Below are positions 48,390 to 56,490 of a DNA stretch of 64,000 bases, piece by piece (the first letter of the stretch is position 1; each line of letters opens with the position of its first letter). The position numbers and the translations under genes were made by a program. This DNA comes from Nonomuraea jiangxiensis. Its GTDB lineage: Bacteria; Actinomycetota; Actinomycetes; Streptosporangiales; Streptosporangiaceae. Location: positions 1-64,000 of the forward strand of contig NZ_FNDJ01000032.1 of the NCBI RefSeq assembly GCF_900099965.1, given 5' to 3'. The notes beneath the pieces are model-generated. The model searched no databases and had not been told where the DNA came from. It was given only the letters and a program-made list of their open reading frames with translations.

Positions 48390-50537
48390 TCAGGCGGGCA
48401 GCTCCGCGCGCAGCCGCCGCGTCGCCGCGACCACGTTCGCCATCGACGCCTCCACCTGCTCGTACGTCCGCGTCTTCAGCCCGCAGTCCGGGTTGACCCA
48501 GACCCGCTCCACCGGCAGCACCCGCAGCGTCCGGCGCAGCAACTCCTCGACCTCCCCGGCTCCGGGCACCCGGGGTGAGTGGATGTCGTACACCCCCGGC
48601 CCGAGCCCCCGCCCGAACGCCTCCACCGCCCCCAGGATCCGCGCCCCCGACCGGGCGGACTCGATCGTGGTGACGTCGGCGTCCAGGCCGTCGATGGCCG
48701 CCAGGATCTCGTCGGCGTCCGAATAGCACAGGTGGGTATGGATCTGCGTCCGGTCACCGGCCCCCGAGGTGGCCCGGCGGTAGGCCGCCACCGCCCACTC
48801 CAGGTAGTCCGCCTGCGCGCTTCGCCGCAGCGGCAGCAGCTCGCGCAAGGCCGGCTCGTCCACCTGGATGATCGAGATCCCGGCGGCCTCCAGGTCCCGC
48901 ACCTCGTCCCTGACGGCGTCCGCCACCTGGAACACGACCTCCCGCAGCGGCAGGTCGTCCCGGACGAACGACCAGGCCACGATGGTCACGGGCCCGGTGA
49001 GCATGCCCTTGACCGGCTTGCCGGTGAGCGACTGCGCATATGTGGACCATCGCACGGTGATCGGCGCGGGCCGGCTGACGTCGCCGTGCAGGATCGGCGG
49101 GCGGGTGCAGCGCGACCCGTACGACTGGACCCACCCGTGCCGGGTGACCGCGAAGCCGTCGAGGTGCTCGGCGAAATACTGCACCATGTCGTTGCGCTCG
49201 GGCTCCCCGTGCACCAGGACGTCGAGCCCGAGCCGTTCCTGCACCCGGATGACCCGCTCGATCTCGGCCTCGACCCGCCGCTCGTAGTCCTCCCGCGACA
49301 GCGTGCCCGCGGTCAGGGCGGCCCGCGCCGCGCGCAGCTCGCCGGTCTGCGGGAACGACCCGATCGTGGTGATCGGCAACGGGGGCAGCCGCAGGTGCCC
49401 GGCCTGGGCGGCGGCGCGCAGCGCGTACGGGCTGCGCTCCTCCGCCGGCACCGGCCCCGGCAACGCCACCGAGGGCGCGGCCGGTGGCGTGCCCCGGAAG
49501 GCGGCCTGGGACAGCGCCACCACCTCGGCCACCTTCTGCTCGGCGAAGGCCAGCCGCGCCTTCAGCGCCGGGTCGAGCGAGTCCTCGGCCGCCACGTCGT
49601 AGGGCACGTGCAGCAACGAGCAGGACGTGCTCACCACCACGTGGGAGGCCCGGACCGCGCCGAGCGCGGCCAGCGCCCGCTCGGGCTGGGTCCGCCACAC
49701 GTCGCGCCCCGACACCACGCCCGCCACCACGGTCTTCCCTGTCAGGTCGGCCTCGGGCACGCCGCCCCGCACCAGGTCCACCCCGATGGCCTCCACCGGC
49801 GTGCCGGCCAGCACCGGCAGCGACTCGCCGAGGTCCCCGAAATAGGAGGCCACGAACAGCGCGGGCCGCGAGCCGGCCGCCCCCAGCCGCTCGTAGGCGG
49901 TCGCGACCGCGGCCAGCTCCTCGGCGGTCCGGTCGCGGACCAGCGCGGGCTCGTCGAGCTGCACCCACTCGACCCCCTCGGCGGCCAGCACCGACAGCAG
50001 CTCCTCATAGAGGCCCAGCACCTCGTCGAGCCGCTCCAGGGCCCCCGCCAGCAGCAGGAACGTCACCGGCCCGAGCACCACGGGCCGCGTCTCGAACCCC
50101 AGCGCCCGCGCCTCCCGCACCTCGCCGAGCGGCTTGGCCGGGTCCAGCTCGAACTCCGTCTCCGGCCCGATCTCCGGCACGAGGTAGTGGTAGTTGGTGT
50201 CGAACCACTTCGTCATCCGCAGCGGCGCCAGCCCCTCGGTGCCCCGGGCCATGGCGAAATAGGGGTCCTCCGCCTCGCGATAGCGCGCGGGCACCGCGCC
50301 GAGCAGCACCGCCGTGTCGAGCACCTGGTCATAGAGCGAGAACGTGTTCGACGGCAACCCCGCCAGCCCCAGCTCGGCCAGCCGGCGCCAGGTCCTCGCC
50401 CTGATCTCGGCGCCCACCCGCTCCAGCTCGGCCCGGCTCGACCGCCCCTCCCAGTACGACTCCAGCGCCCGCTTCAGCTCCCGCCGCGGCCCGATCCGCG
50501 GATACCCGAGCACGGTGGACGTGGGAAATGGGGACAT
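48390..50537 (-). CDS. metE: Cobalamin-independent methionine synthase MetE
   Basis: 715 residues, slightly shorter than the usual 750. The N-terminal half begins VLGYPRIGPRRELKRALE. The catalytic half has ITTIGSFPQTGELR, VHGEPERNDMVQYFAEHLDGF, GPVTIVAWSFVRDD, IQVDEPALRE, and the zinc ligands HLCYSD (His and Cys) and NPDCGLKTR (Cys). It transfers the methyl group of 5-methyltetrahydrofolate-polyglutamate to homocysteine. It diverges from a LysR gene that may be a MetR-like activator. I looked for a cobalamin or SAM riboswitch in the 110-base leader and saw none; GTGGCG-TGGCC-CGCCAC (50558-50574) is the only symmetric element. Confidence 0.95.
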   Translation of the reverse strand: MSPFPTSTVLGYPRIGPRRELKRALESYWEGRSSRAELERVGAEIRARTWRRLAELGLAGLPSNTFSLYDQVLDTAVLLGAVPARYREAEDPYFAMARGTEGLAPLRMTKWFDTNYHYLVPEIGPETEFELDPAKPLGEVREARALGFETRPVVLGPVTFLLLAGALERLDEVLGLYEELLSVLAAEGVEWVQLDEPALVRDRTAEELAAVATAYERLGAAGSRPALFVASYFGDLGESLPVLAGTPVEAIGVDLVRGGVPEADLTGKTVVAGVVSGRDVWRTQPERALAALGAVRASHVVVSTSCSLLHVPYDVAAEDSLDPALKARLAFAEQKVAEVVALSQAAFRGTPPAAPSVALPGPVPAEERSPYALRAAAQAGHLRLPPLPITTIGSFPQTGELRAARAALTAGTLSREDYERRVEAEIERVIRVQERLGLDVLVHGEPERNDMVQYFAEHLDGFAVTRHGWVQSYGSRCTRPPILHGDVSRPAPITVRWSTYAQSLTGKPVKGMLTGPVTIVAWSFVRDDLPLREVVFQVADAVRDEVRDLEAAGISIIQVDEPALRELLPLRRSAQADYLEWAVAAYRRATSGAGDRTQIHTHLCYSDADEILAAIDGLDADVTTIESARSGARILGAVEAFGRGLGPGVYDIHSPRVPGAGEVEELLRRTLRVLPVERVWVNPDCGLKTRTYEQVEASMANVVAATRRLRAELPA

Positions 50538-50647
50538 GCTCTCGACTCCTTCGCATCGTGGCGTGGCCCGCCACCCGGTGATCCGGTCGGATCTCCGGCA
50601 TCCTGCCGAGCGCGGCGCGAATCGTGCACTATGTATTGGTGTTGCTT

Positions 50648-51499
50648 ATGCTCCGGGAGATCCACTGTTTCACCAGGGTCGCGGCGCGGCTCAGCTTCTC
50701 CGCGGCCGCCGCCGACCTGGGCATGTCGCAGCCCGCCATGAGCCAGGCCATCACCCGGCTCGAACGCGCCACCGGGGTCAGGTTGTTCCAGCGCACCGCC
50801 CATGAGGTGCGGCTCACGGCGGAGGGCAAGGCGCTGCTGCCGTACGCGGAGCAGGCGATCGAGGCGGCCGGGGCGTTCACCGCCGAGGCCGCCCGGCTGG
50901 CGATGCCGATCATTCACCTTGCTTATCCACCACTGGTCGGCACGCTCGCGGCGCGGATCGTCAGGCGGCTGGCGGGCCGCAACCCGGCCGTCGGCGTGGA
51001 GCTGCGAGTGGCGGGCCGCGCGGAGGCGGCCAGGGCGCTGGCGGACGGCGAGGTCTCGGCCGCGATCCTGGCCGTTCCGGCGCCCACGGCGTTCGTCACG
51101 AGGTTCGTCACGGGGGCCAGGTTCCACGTCGTCGTCGATCATCTGGCGGTCCCGGCCGGGCACCGGTTGCAGGCCCGGCCCCGGGTCACCGCGGCCGAGC
51201 TGGGCGGCCAGGTGTTGCTCACGCCGGGCACCCTGCCGTGGCCGGGCCTGCCGGGGCGCTCGCGCATGGTGGCCGACGACGACTTCGCCGCGGCCCTCGA
51301 CCTGGTGGCGGCGGGCGCGGGCCTGCTGCCGATCCCGCAGCTCCTGGCCAGGTCGATCAGAAGGGACGACGTGCGCTTCGTGCCGCTGGAGGCGGACGGC
51401 CTGCGCATCACCTACGCGCTGGCCTGGTCGAAGGAGCGCGTGACCCCGGAGCTGATGGCCCTGGTCCAGGCCGTCCAGGATGCCTTGTGGACCAGGTGA
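50648..51499 (+). CDS. LysR-family regulator divergent from metE (MetR-like position)
   Basis: 283 residues: HTH part LREIHCFTRVAARLSFSAAA, LGMSQPAMSQAITRLERATG; effector domain begins IIHLAYPPLVGTLAARIVRRL. Its position opposite metE suggests it controls methionine synthesis, but the similarity to true MetR is not strong by eye. ATG 50648 is chosen; upstream GTG 50624 is possible. CACTATGTATTGG upstream may hold the -10. Confidence 0.88.
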   Translation: MLREIHCFTRVAARLSFSAAAADLGMSQPAMSQAITRLERATGVRLFQRTAHEVRLTAEGKALLPYAEQAIEAAGAFTAEAARLAMPIIHLAYPPLVGTLAARIVRRLAGRNPAVGVELRVAGRAEAARALADGEVSAAILAVPAPTAFVTRFVTGARFHVVVDHLAVPAGHRLQARPRVTAAELGGQVLLTPGTLPWPGLPGRSRMVADDDFAAALDLVAAGAGLLPIPQLLARSIRRDDVRFVPLEADGLRITYALAWSKERVTPELMALVQAVQDALWTR

Positions 51500-51506
51500 A
51501 CGGGCC

Positions 51507-52187
51507 TCAGGTGGCGGGCAGGTTCTTCAGCGCCTCGCGCCGGCTCAGCCCCGTGATGCCCTTCGCCTTGACGTAACGCAGGACCTCGCCCGGGTTGGTC
51601 TTGGCGTATTCGCGTAAGGCCCAGCCGATCGCCTTGCGCGCGAAGAAGTCGTTGTCCGACAGGCTCGGCTCGATGCACGCGTACAGCAGGGCGGTGTCGG
51701 TGCGGCGCTTGAAGCGGTTTTGGCACAGGATCGAGGTGCGCCGCTTCCACAGGTCGTCGTCGTGCGCCCACTCCAGCATGAGCGGCCGCATGGAGTCGGG
51801 GTAGGTCGCCAGCAGCCCGCCGACGCGGTGTGTGGCCAGCTCGTCCACCAGATCCCACCAGGCGCCCGTGACGATCATCTCCTCGTACATCGGCACCGTG
51901 TAGAGGGTCTGGTATTCCCGGTAGAGGTGATAGCCGGACAACTCGATGGCGGCGTAGCGCTCCTCGCGGAACTCGGCCTCCCGCCACAGCGAGAGCACGG
52001 CCCTCCGCCAGTCCGGCGCGCTCTCCAGCCGGTGCTCGGTGAACACCCGCCGCAGCGCCGCCCGCCGGGGCACGGCCTGCGCTCCCAGGAAGGGCATGGT
52101 GGACTTCATGTACGCCCGCATCGCCTCCGCCTTGTCGGGCTGGGCCGCCTCCTGCAGGGCCAGCCGTACGGCCTTGCCGAGACTCAT
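51507..52187 (-). CDS. AlkD-like DNA alkylation repair protein (HEAT-repeat glycosylase family)
   Basis: 226 residues, all-helical. FYAxx-like segments MPFLGAQAVPRRAALRRVF, YAAIELSGYHLYREY, WWDLVDELATHRVGGLLATYP, LWKRRTSILCQNRFK, DNDFFARKAIGWALREYAKTNP match the AlkD/DNA alkylation repair (PF08713) family, which excises N3- and N7-alkylated purines. Trp and Asp residues of the active cleft (WWDLVD) are present. Its ATG overlaps the stop of the TetR gene (ATGA), so it is co-transcribed with the KstR2-like repressor. Confidence 0.9.
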   Translation of the reverse strand: MSLGKAVRLALQEAAQPDKAEAMRAYMKSTMPFLGAQAVPRRAALRRVFTEHRLESAPDWRRAVLSLWREAEFREERYAAIELSGYHLYREYQTLYTVPMYEEMIVTGAWWDLVDELATHRVGGLLATYPDSMRPLMLEWAHDDDLWKRRTSILCQNRFKRRTDTALLYACIEPSLSDNDFFARKAIGWALREYAKTNPGEVLRYVKAKGITGLSRREALKNLPAT

Positions 52188-52852
52188 CCCTGCTGGGTGG
52201 TGCGCTCGCCGGTGGCGATCCCGTCGAAGAGCACCGTGATGTAGTGCTCGGCCAGCGCGGTGGTGTTGAGCCTGCCCCCGGGCCGGAACCAGCGCACCGC
52301 CACCCAGATGGTGTCGCGGATCATCCGGTAGGTCAGCTTGGGGTCGACGTCGGAACGGAACAGCCCGGCCGCCTGGCCCGCCTTGATCTGCGCCACCCAG
52401 ATCTGCTCGACCTCGTCCTCGGCCTTGACGAGGTAGTTGAACCGCTCGAACTGACGCAGGTAATTCCAGTCGTTCTGCATCACCGTGATCGCGGCGCGGT
52501 GCGGCTCCAGCGTGCCGAATCCGATGCGGACCATCTCCGACAGCACCGCCCGGGCGTCCGTGCTGGTGTCGACCGCGGCGCGGTAGCGGGCGATGAGGTC
52601 GTCGAGGAAGGTGGACAGCACCTCGTCGACGATCGTCTCCTTGGAGTCGAAGTGGTGGTAGAGACTCCCGGAGAGGATGCCCGCCTCCTCGGCGATCTCG
52701 CGTACTGTCGTCGCCTGGAAGCCCTTGCGGGCGAAGAGCTCCGCGGCGAGTTTGACAAGGTGGTCGCGGCGCTCGGAGGCCGGCCCTGACACGCTGGCGC
52801 GCTGGCGCTTGGCCGGAGTGGTCGTGGTGCCGGAGTTCTTACGGGTGGTCAC
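52184..52852 (-). CDS. kstR2: KstR2-like TetR-family transcriptional repressor
   Basis: 222 residues. The HTH reads FQATTVREIAEEAGILSGSL followed by YHHFDSKE. The C-terminal ligand domain keeps ARYRAAVD, KLTYRMIRDTIWVAVRWFRP and GG at the same spacing as mycobacterial KstR2 as I remember it. KstR2 represses the steroid C/D-ring (HIP) genes and is released by HIP-CoA. It diverges from a FadA6-like gene exactly as kstR2 neighbours fadA6 in Mycobacterium, and the shared gap holds the KstR2 consensus palindrome. GTG start, about 20 residues longer at the N-terminus than KstR2. A related TetR with similar specificity is the alternative. Confidence 0.82.
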   Translation of the reverse strand: MTTRKNSGTTTTPAKRQRASVSGPASERRDHLVKLAAELFARKGFQATTVREIAEEAGILSGSLYHHFDSKETIVDEVLSTFLDDLIARYRAAVDTSTDARAVLSEMVRIGFGTLEPHRAAITVMQNDWNYLRQFERFNYLVKAEDEVEQIWVAQIKAGQAAGLFRSDVDPKLTYRMIRDTIWVAVRWFRPGGRLNTTALAEHYITVLFDGIATGERTTQQG

Positions 52853-52924
52853 GTCACCATTATGAGCCCTCAGACAATCGCTTGTTCACGTGTCCGGCCC
52901 AGCTCATACGGCGTTCCGCGCTAG

Positions 52925-52938
52925 ACCAAGCGCTTGCT
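52925..52938. promoter_or_regulatory. KstR2-type operator, copy 6 (perfect consensus)
   Basis: ACCAAGCGCTTGCT matches all fixed positions of AnCAAGnnCTTGnT, the published mycobacterial KstR2 motif. It overlaps the -10 (TACGAT, 52938-52943) of the thiolase gene, whose GTG begins 6 bases after that -10, consistent with a leaderless transcript. It also faces the repressor's own gene. Confidence 0.8.
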
Positions 52939-52949
52939 ACGATGCGGGC

Positions 52950-54125
52950 GTGAGCGAGGCGTACATCGTCGGCGCCGTCCGCACCCCCGTCGGGCGCAGG
53001 AACGGCGGCCTGGCCGAGGCCCACCCCGCCGACCTCGGCGCGCACGTGCTGGGGGAGCTGATGCGGCGCACCGGCGCCGACCCGGCCGCCGTCGAGGATG
53101 TGATCTTCGGCTGCGTGGACACGATCGGCCCGCAGGCCGGCGACGTCGCCCGCACCTGCTGGCTGGCCGCCGGGCTGCCCGAGCACGTGCCGGGCGTCAC
53201 GGTGGACCGCCAGTGCGGCTCGTCCCAGCAGGCCCTGCACTTCGCCGCCCAGGCCGTGCTGTCGGGCACGGCCGACCTGGTCGTGGCGGGCGGCGTGCAG
53301 AACATGTCGATGGTGCCCATCGGGTCCGCCATGCTGGCCGGGCGCCCGCTCGGGCACGAGACCCCCTTCGCGGGCTCCACGGGCTGGGCGAAGCGGTACG
53401 GCGCCCAGGAGGTCTCCCAGTTCACCGGTGCCGAGCGGATCGCCGCCAGGTGGGGCATCTCCCGGGAGGCGATGGAACGGTACGCGTACGAGTCCCACCG
53501 GCGGGCCCTGCATGCCATCGACGCCGGATATTTCCGGCGCGAGACCACCCCCTACGACGGCCTCACCACGGACGAGGGCCCGCGCCGCGACACCACGATC
53601 GAGCGCATGGCCGCGCTCAAGCCGCTGACCGAGGGCGGCCGGCTCACCGCGGCCCTGGCCGCGCAGATCTCCGACGGCGCGGCGGCCCTGCTGGTCGCCT
53701 CGCCCCGGGCCGTACGCGACCACGGCCTGACCCCGCGCGCCCGCGTGCACCACCTGTCGGCCCGCGGCGCCGACCCGATCATGATGCTCTCCGCCCCGAT
53801 CCCGGCGACCGCCCACGCCCTCGCCGTGACCGGCCTGTCGATCGGCGACTTCGACGCCGTCGAGATCAACGAGGCGTTCGCCCCCGTCGTCCTGGCCTGG
53901 ATCGAGGAGACCGGCGCGGACCCTGCGCGGGTCAACCCGAACGGCGGCGCCATCGCCCTCGGCCACCCGCTCGGCGCGACCGGCGCCGTGCTGGCCGTGA
54001 AACTGCTGCACGAGCTGGAGCGCACGGCCGGCCGGTACGGCCTGCTGACCATGTGCGAGGGCGGGGGACAGGCGAACGTCACCGTCATCGAGCGCCTCGG
54101 TCCCGATATCCCCGCGGCGGGTTGA
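52950..54125 (+). CDS. fadA6: FadA6-like acetyl-CoA acyltransferase (thiolase)
   Basis: 391 residues with the full thiolase set: nucleophile Cys89 in VDRQCGSSQQ, NEAFAPVVLAW, His339 in IALGHPLGATG and Cys369 in CEGGGQ. Stretches such as GVTVDRQCGSSQQA, VAGGVQNMSMVP, EGGRLTAALAAQISDGAAA and EINEAFAPVVLAW resemble mycobacterial FadA6, the thiolase acting at the end of steroid C/D-ring degradation. GTG 52950 is supported by the promoter position. Divergent from the KstR2-like gene. Other thiolase roles are possible, but context favours FadA6. Confidence 0.88.
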   Translation: MSEAYIVGAVRTPVGRRNGGLAEAHPADLGAHVLGELMRRTGADPAAVEDVIFGCVDTIGPQAGDVARTCWLAAGLPEHVPGVTVDRQCGSSQQALHFAAQAVLSGTADLVVAGGVQNMSMVPIGSAMLAGRPLGHETPFAGSTGWAKRYGAQEVSQFTGAERIAARWGISREAMERYAYESHRRALHAIDAGYFRRETTPYDGLTTDEGPRRDTTIERMAALKPLTEGGRLTAALAAQISDGAAALLVASPRAVRDHGLTPRARVHHLSARGADPIMMLSAPIPATAHALAVTGLSIGDFDAVEINEAFAPVVLAWIEETGADPARVNPNGGAIALGHPLGATGAVLAVKLLHELERTAGRYGLLTMCEGGGQANVTVIERLGPDIPAAG

Positions 54126-54146
54126 CGTCAGAAAATGCCTCTAGCA

Positions 54147-54165
54147 AATAGGAAACTTTCCTATT
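54147..54165 (+). promoter_or_regulatory. Perfect 19-bp palindrome upstream of the nagZ-like gene
   Basis: AATAGGAAACTTTCCTATT has 9-base arms around a central C, 12 bases before the GH3 start. An AT-rich operator in such GC-rich DNA is conspicuous. The regulator is not identified; RpiR or ROK-type sugar regulators are candidates. Confidence 0.7.
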
Positions 54166-54177
54166 AGATTTCGTTTC

Positions 54178-55659
54178 ATGCCCCTGAGCGGTGACCTTCT
54201 TCGCCTCGCCGACGCCGTCCTCCTCCCCGGTTTCGTGGGACACACGCCCCCCGACTGGCTCCGCCGCCGGCTCGGCGCGGGGCTGGCCGGCGCGGTGCTG
54301 TTCTCGCGCAACATCGCCGACCCCGCCCAGGTGGCCCGGCTGACCGCCGCGCTGCGCGCGGAGAACCCCGAGATCCTCGTCGGCATCGACGAGGAGTCGG
54401 GCGAGGTCACCAGGCTGGAGGTGACCACGGGCAGCAGCCGCCCCGGCGGGTACGCGCTGGGCGTCGTGGACGACGTGGACCTGACCGAGTCCGTGGCCCG
54501 GGGCCTCGGCGGCGACCTGGCCAAGGTGGGCATCACGCTCGACTTCGCCCCCTCGGCCGACGTCAACTCCAACCCCGACAACCCGGTCATCGGCCTGCGG
54601 GCCTTCGGCGCGGATCCGGCGCTGGTCGCCCGGCACACCAGGGCGTTCGTCCGCGGCCTGCAGTCGGCGGGGGTGGCCGCCTGCGCCAAGCACTTCCCCG
54701 GGCACGGGGACACCTCGGTCGACTCCCATCACGGCGTGCCCGTGGTGGCCGAGCACGGGATCGAGGACGCGCTTTTCCCTTTCCGGGAAGCGATCGAGGA
54801 GGGCGTCAAGGCCGTCATGACCGGCCATCTCCTCGTGCCCCCGTATGACGCCGAATTCCCCGCCACCCTCAGCCCCAAGGTGCTCACCGGGCTGTTGCGC
54901 GAGCAGCTCGGCTTCCAGGGGATGATCGTCACCGACGGCATCGAGATGACCGCGGTGTCGGGGGCGTACGGGATCGGGGGCGCCTCCGCCCGCGCCATCG
55001 CCGCGGGAGCCGACGCCATCTGCGTCGGCGGCGAGCGGGCCGACGAGGCGACCGCGGTCGAGATCCGCGACGCCATCGCCGCGGCGGTGACCACTGGACT
55101 GCTGCCCGAGGAGCGACTGGCCGACGCCGCTCGCAGGGTCCGCGAGCTGGCGGCATGGGCCGCCTCCTCGGGCAGCCGGGCGCCGCAGGACGGCGTCCTC
55201 GGCTTGGAGGCCGCCCGCCGGGCGCTGCGCGTCACCCGCCGGTCGACGGCCCCGGTGCTGCCGCTGACCGCCGCCGCCCACGTGGTGGAGCTGGCCCCCG
55301 AGATGAACCTGGCCATCGACAGGAAGACCCCGTGGGGCCTCGGCGAGCCCCTCACCCGGCTCCTGCCCGGCACCGAGGTCACCCGCCTTACGGCGGGCGA
55401 GGCCACGGGCGCCGCCCTGGAGGACCTGATCGCGCGGGCCGCCCCCCGGCCGCTGGTCGTGGTGGTCCGGGACGTCCACCGCCACGAGTGGCAGGCCCAG
55501 GCCCTGGGCCACCTCCTGAGCGCCCGCCCGGACGCGGTGGTGGTGGAGATGGGCCTGCCCGCCCGCGCGGACCTGGGCGCCGTGCACATCGCCACGTACG
55601 GCGCCGCCCGGGTCTGCGGCCAGGCGGCGGCCGAGGCCCTCACGGGGGGCGTACGGTGA
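54178..55659 (+). CDS. GH3 beta-N-acetylglucosaminidase (NagZ-like)
   Basis: 493 residues. The NagZ signature KHFPGHGDTSVDSHH spans 171-185, with the Asp182-His184 acid/base dyad, and the nucleophile is Asp253 in VTDGIEM. A C-terminal alpha/beta/alpha domain follows (from about 350). Lack of a signal peptide implies cytoplasmic action on imported chitobiose or muropeptide-derived sugars; some members are phosphorylases. This matches the NgcEFG-like importer and GlcNAc-type kinases 6-20 kb away. ATG 54178 has no clear ribosome site. Confidence 0.92.
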   Translation: MPLSGDLLRLADAVLLPGFVGHTPPDWLRRRLGAGLAGAVLFSRNIADPAQVARLTAALRAENPEILVGIDEESGEVTRLEVTTGSSRPGGYALGVVDDVDLTESVARGLGGDLAKVGITLDFAPSADVNSNPDNPVIGLRAFGADPALVARHTRAFVRGLQSAGVAACAKHFPGHGDTSVDSHHGVPVVAEHGIEDALFPFREAIEEGVKAVMTGHLLVPPYDAEFPATLSPKVLTGLLREQLGFQGMIVTDGIEMTAVSGAYGIGGASARAIAAGADAICVGGERADEATAVEIRDAIAAAVTTGLLPEERLADAARRVRELAAWAASSGSRAPQDGVLGLEAARRALRVTRRSTAPVLPLTAAAHVVELAPEMNLAIDRKTPWGLGEPLTRLLPGTEVTRLTAGEATGAALEDLIARAAPRPLVVVVRDVHRHEWQAQALGHLLSARPDAVVVEMGLPARADLGAVHIATYGAARVCGQAAAEALTGGVR

Positions 55660-55711
55660 CCGCCCGGCCGGCGTTCCTTACCGCCGTCCTGGCCGTCGTA
55701 GGCTGCCCCTC

Positions 55712-56383
55712 GTGGAATTCGATGGCGACGATCTCTCGCACGCGGCCCTGACCGACCGGCTCTCCCCGGAGGAGACGCACGTCTTCCGCGGCTGCGACCT
55801 CACGGAGGCGGACCTGTGGGGCGCCCCGCTGGCGGGCGCCCGCTTCGAGTCCTGCGTGCTGGACCAGACCGACTTCCGCAAGGCCGACCTGGACGGGGCG
55901 GCCTTTGTGGGAGGCGGCGGGATGCGCGTCCGCTTCAACGACGCGGACCTGATCGACGCGACGTTCACCGATGTGGACCTGTCCTCGGCCCAGTTCGGCG
56001 GGGCGTTGCTGACGGACACGGTCTTCACCGGCTGCCGCATGATAGGAGCCGCCCTGACGGCCTCCCGGGGCACCGGCTTCAAGGTCGCCCGCTCCAACCT
56101 GACCCTGGCCAACCTCGGCGGCTGCTCGCTGCGCGGGGAGCACATCGAGGGCGTCCGCTTCGACGACGCCGACCTGTCGGGCTGCGACTTCACCGAGGCC
56201 ACGCTGGAGGACTGCCGCCTGATCGGGACCCGGCTGCTCAACACGACGTTCGCCAAGGCCGACCTGCGGGGCGCGGACCTGGGCCAGCCCGACGACGCCA
56301 AGCTGCGGGCCCTCGCCGGCGCCGTGATCAACCAGTTCCAGGCCAACGCCATCCTCGCGGCCCGCGGCATCACGGTCCTCTGA
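55712..56383 (+). CDS. Pentapeptide-repeat protein
   Basis: 223 residues with A(D/N)LxX repeats throughout: CDLTEADLWGAPLAGARFE, TDFRKADLDGAAF, ADLIDATFTDVDLSSAQF, ADLSGCDFTEATLEDCRL, ADLRGADLG. These fold into a right-handed beta-helix; some mimic DNA and protect gyrase, others have no known role. GTG 55712. It follows the GH3 gene by 52 bases on the same strand but seems unrelated in function. Confidence 0.88.
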   Translation: MEFDGDDLSHAALTDRLSPEETHVFRGCDLTEADLWGAPLAGARFESCVLDQTDFRKADLDGAAFVGGGGMRVRFNDADLIDATFTDVDLSSAQFGGALLTDTVFTGCRMIGAALTASRGTGFKVARSNLTLANLGGCSLRGEHIEGVRFDDADLSGCDFTEATLEDCRLIGTRLLNTTFAKADLRGADLGQPDDAKLRALAGAVINQFQANAILAARGITVL

Positions 56384-56410
56384 CGCCGCCCGCCACGGCG
56401 GCGCTGCCCG

Positions 56411-56490
56411 CGTCACGCCGCCCCGTCACTCCCGCCCGCGTCACTCCCGTCCCCGTCACGCCTGCCCGCGTCACGCCCGCCCGCGTCACC
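56411..56490. repeat. 15-bp tandem repeat, six copies
   Basis: CGTCAC recurs at 56411, 56424, 56439, 56454, 56469 and 56484, giving 15-bp units (CGTCACGCCCGCCCG type) after the first. It fills the convergent gap and runs into the stop codon of the ipdC-like gene. Confidence 0.85.

Noticed and set aside
50538..50647. Cobalamin or SAM riboswitch ahead of metE
   Set aside because: The leader is short and shows no B12-box or SAM-type core, only one short inverted repeat.
16276..56490. Tandem repeats at 16276 and 56411 as CRISPR arrays
   Set aside because: Units follow each other directly with no unique spacers, and no cas gene is present.
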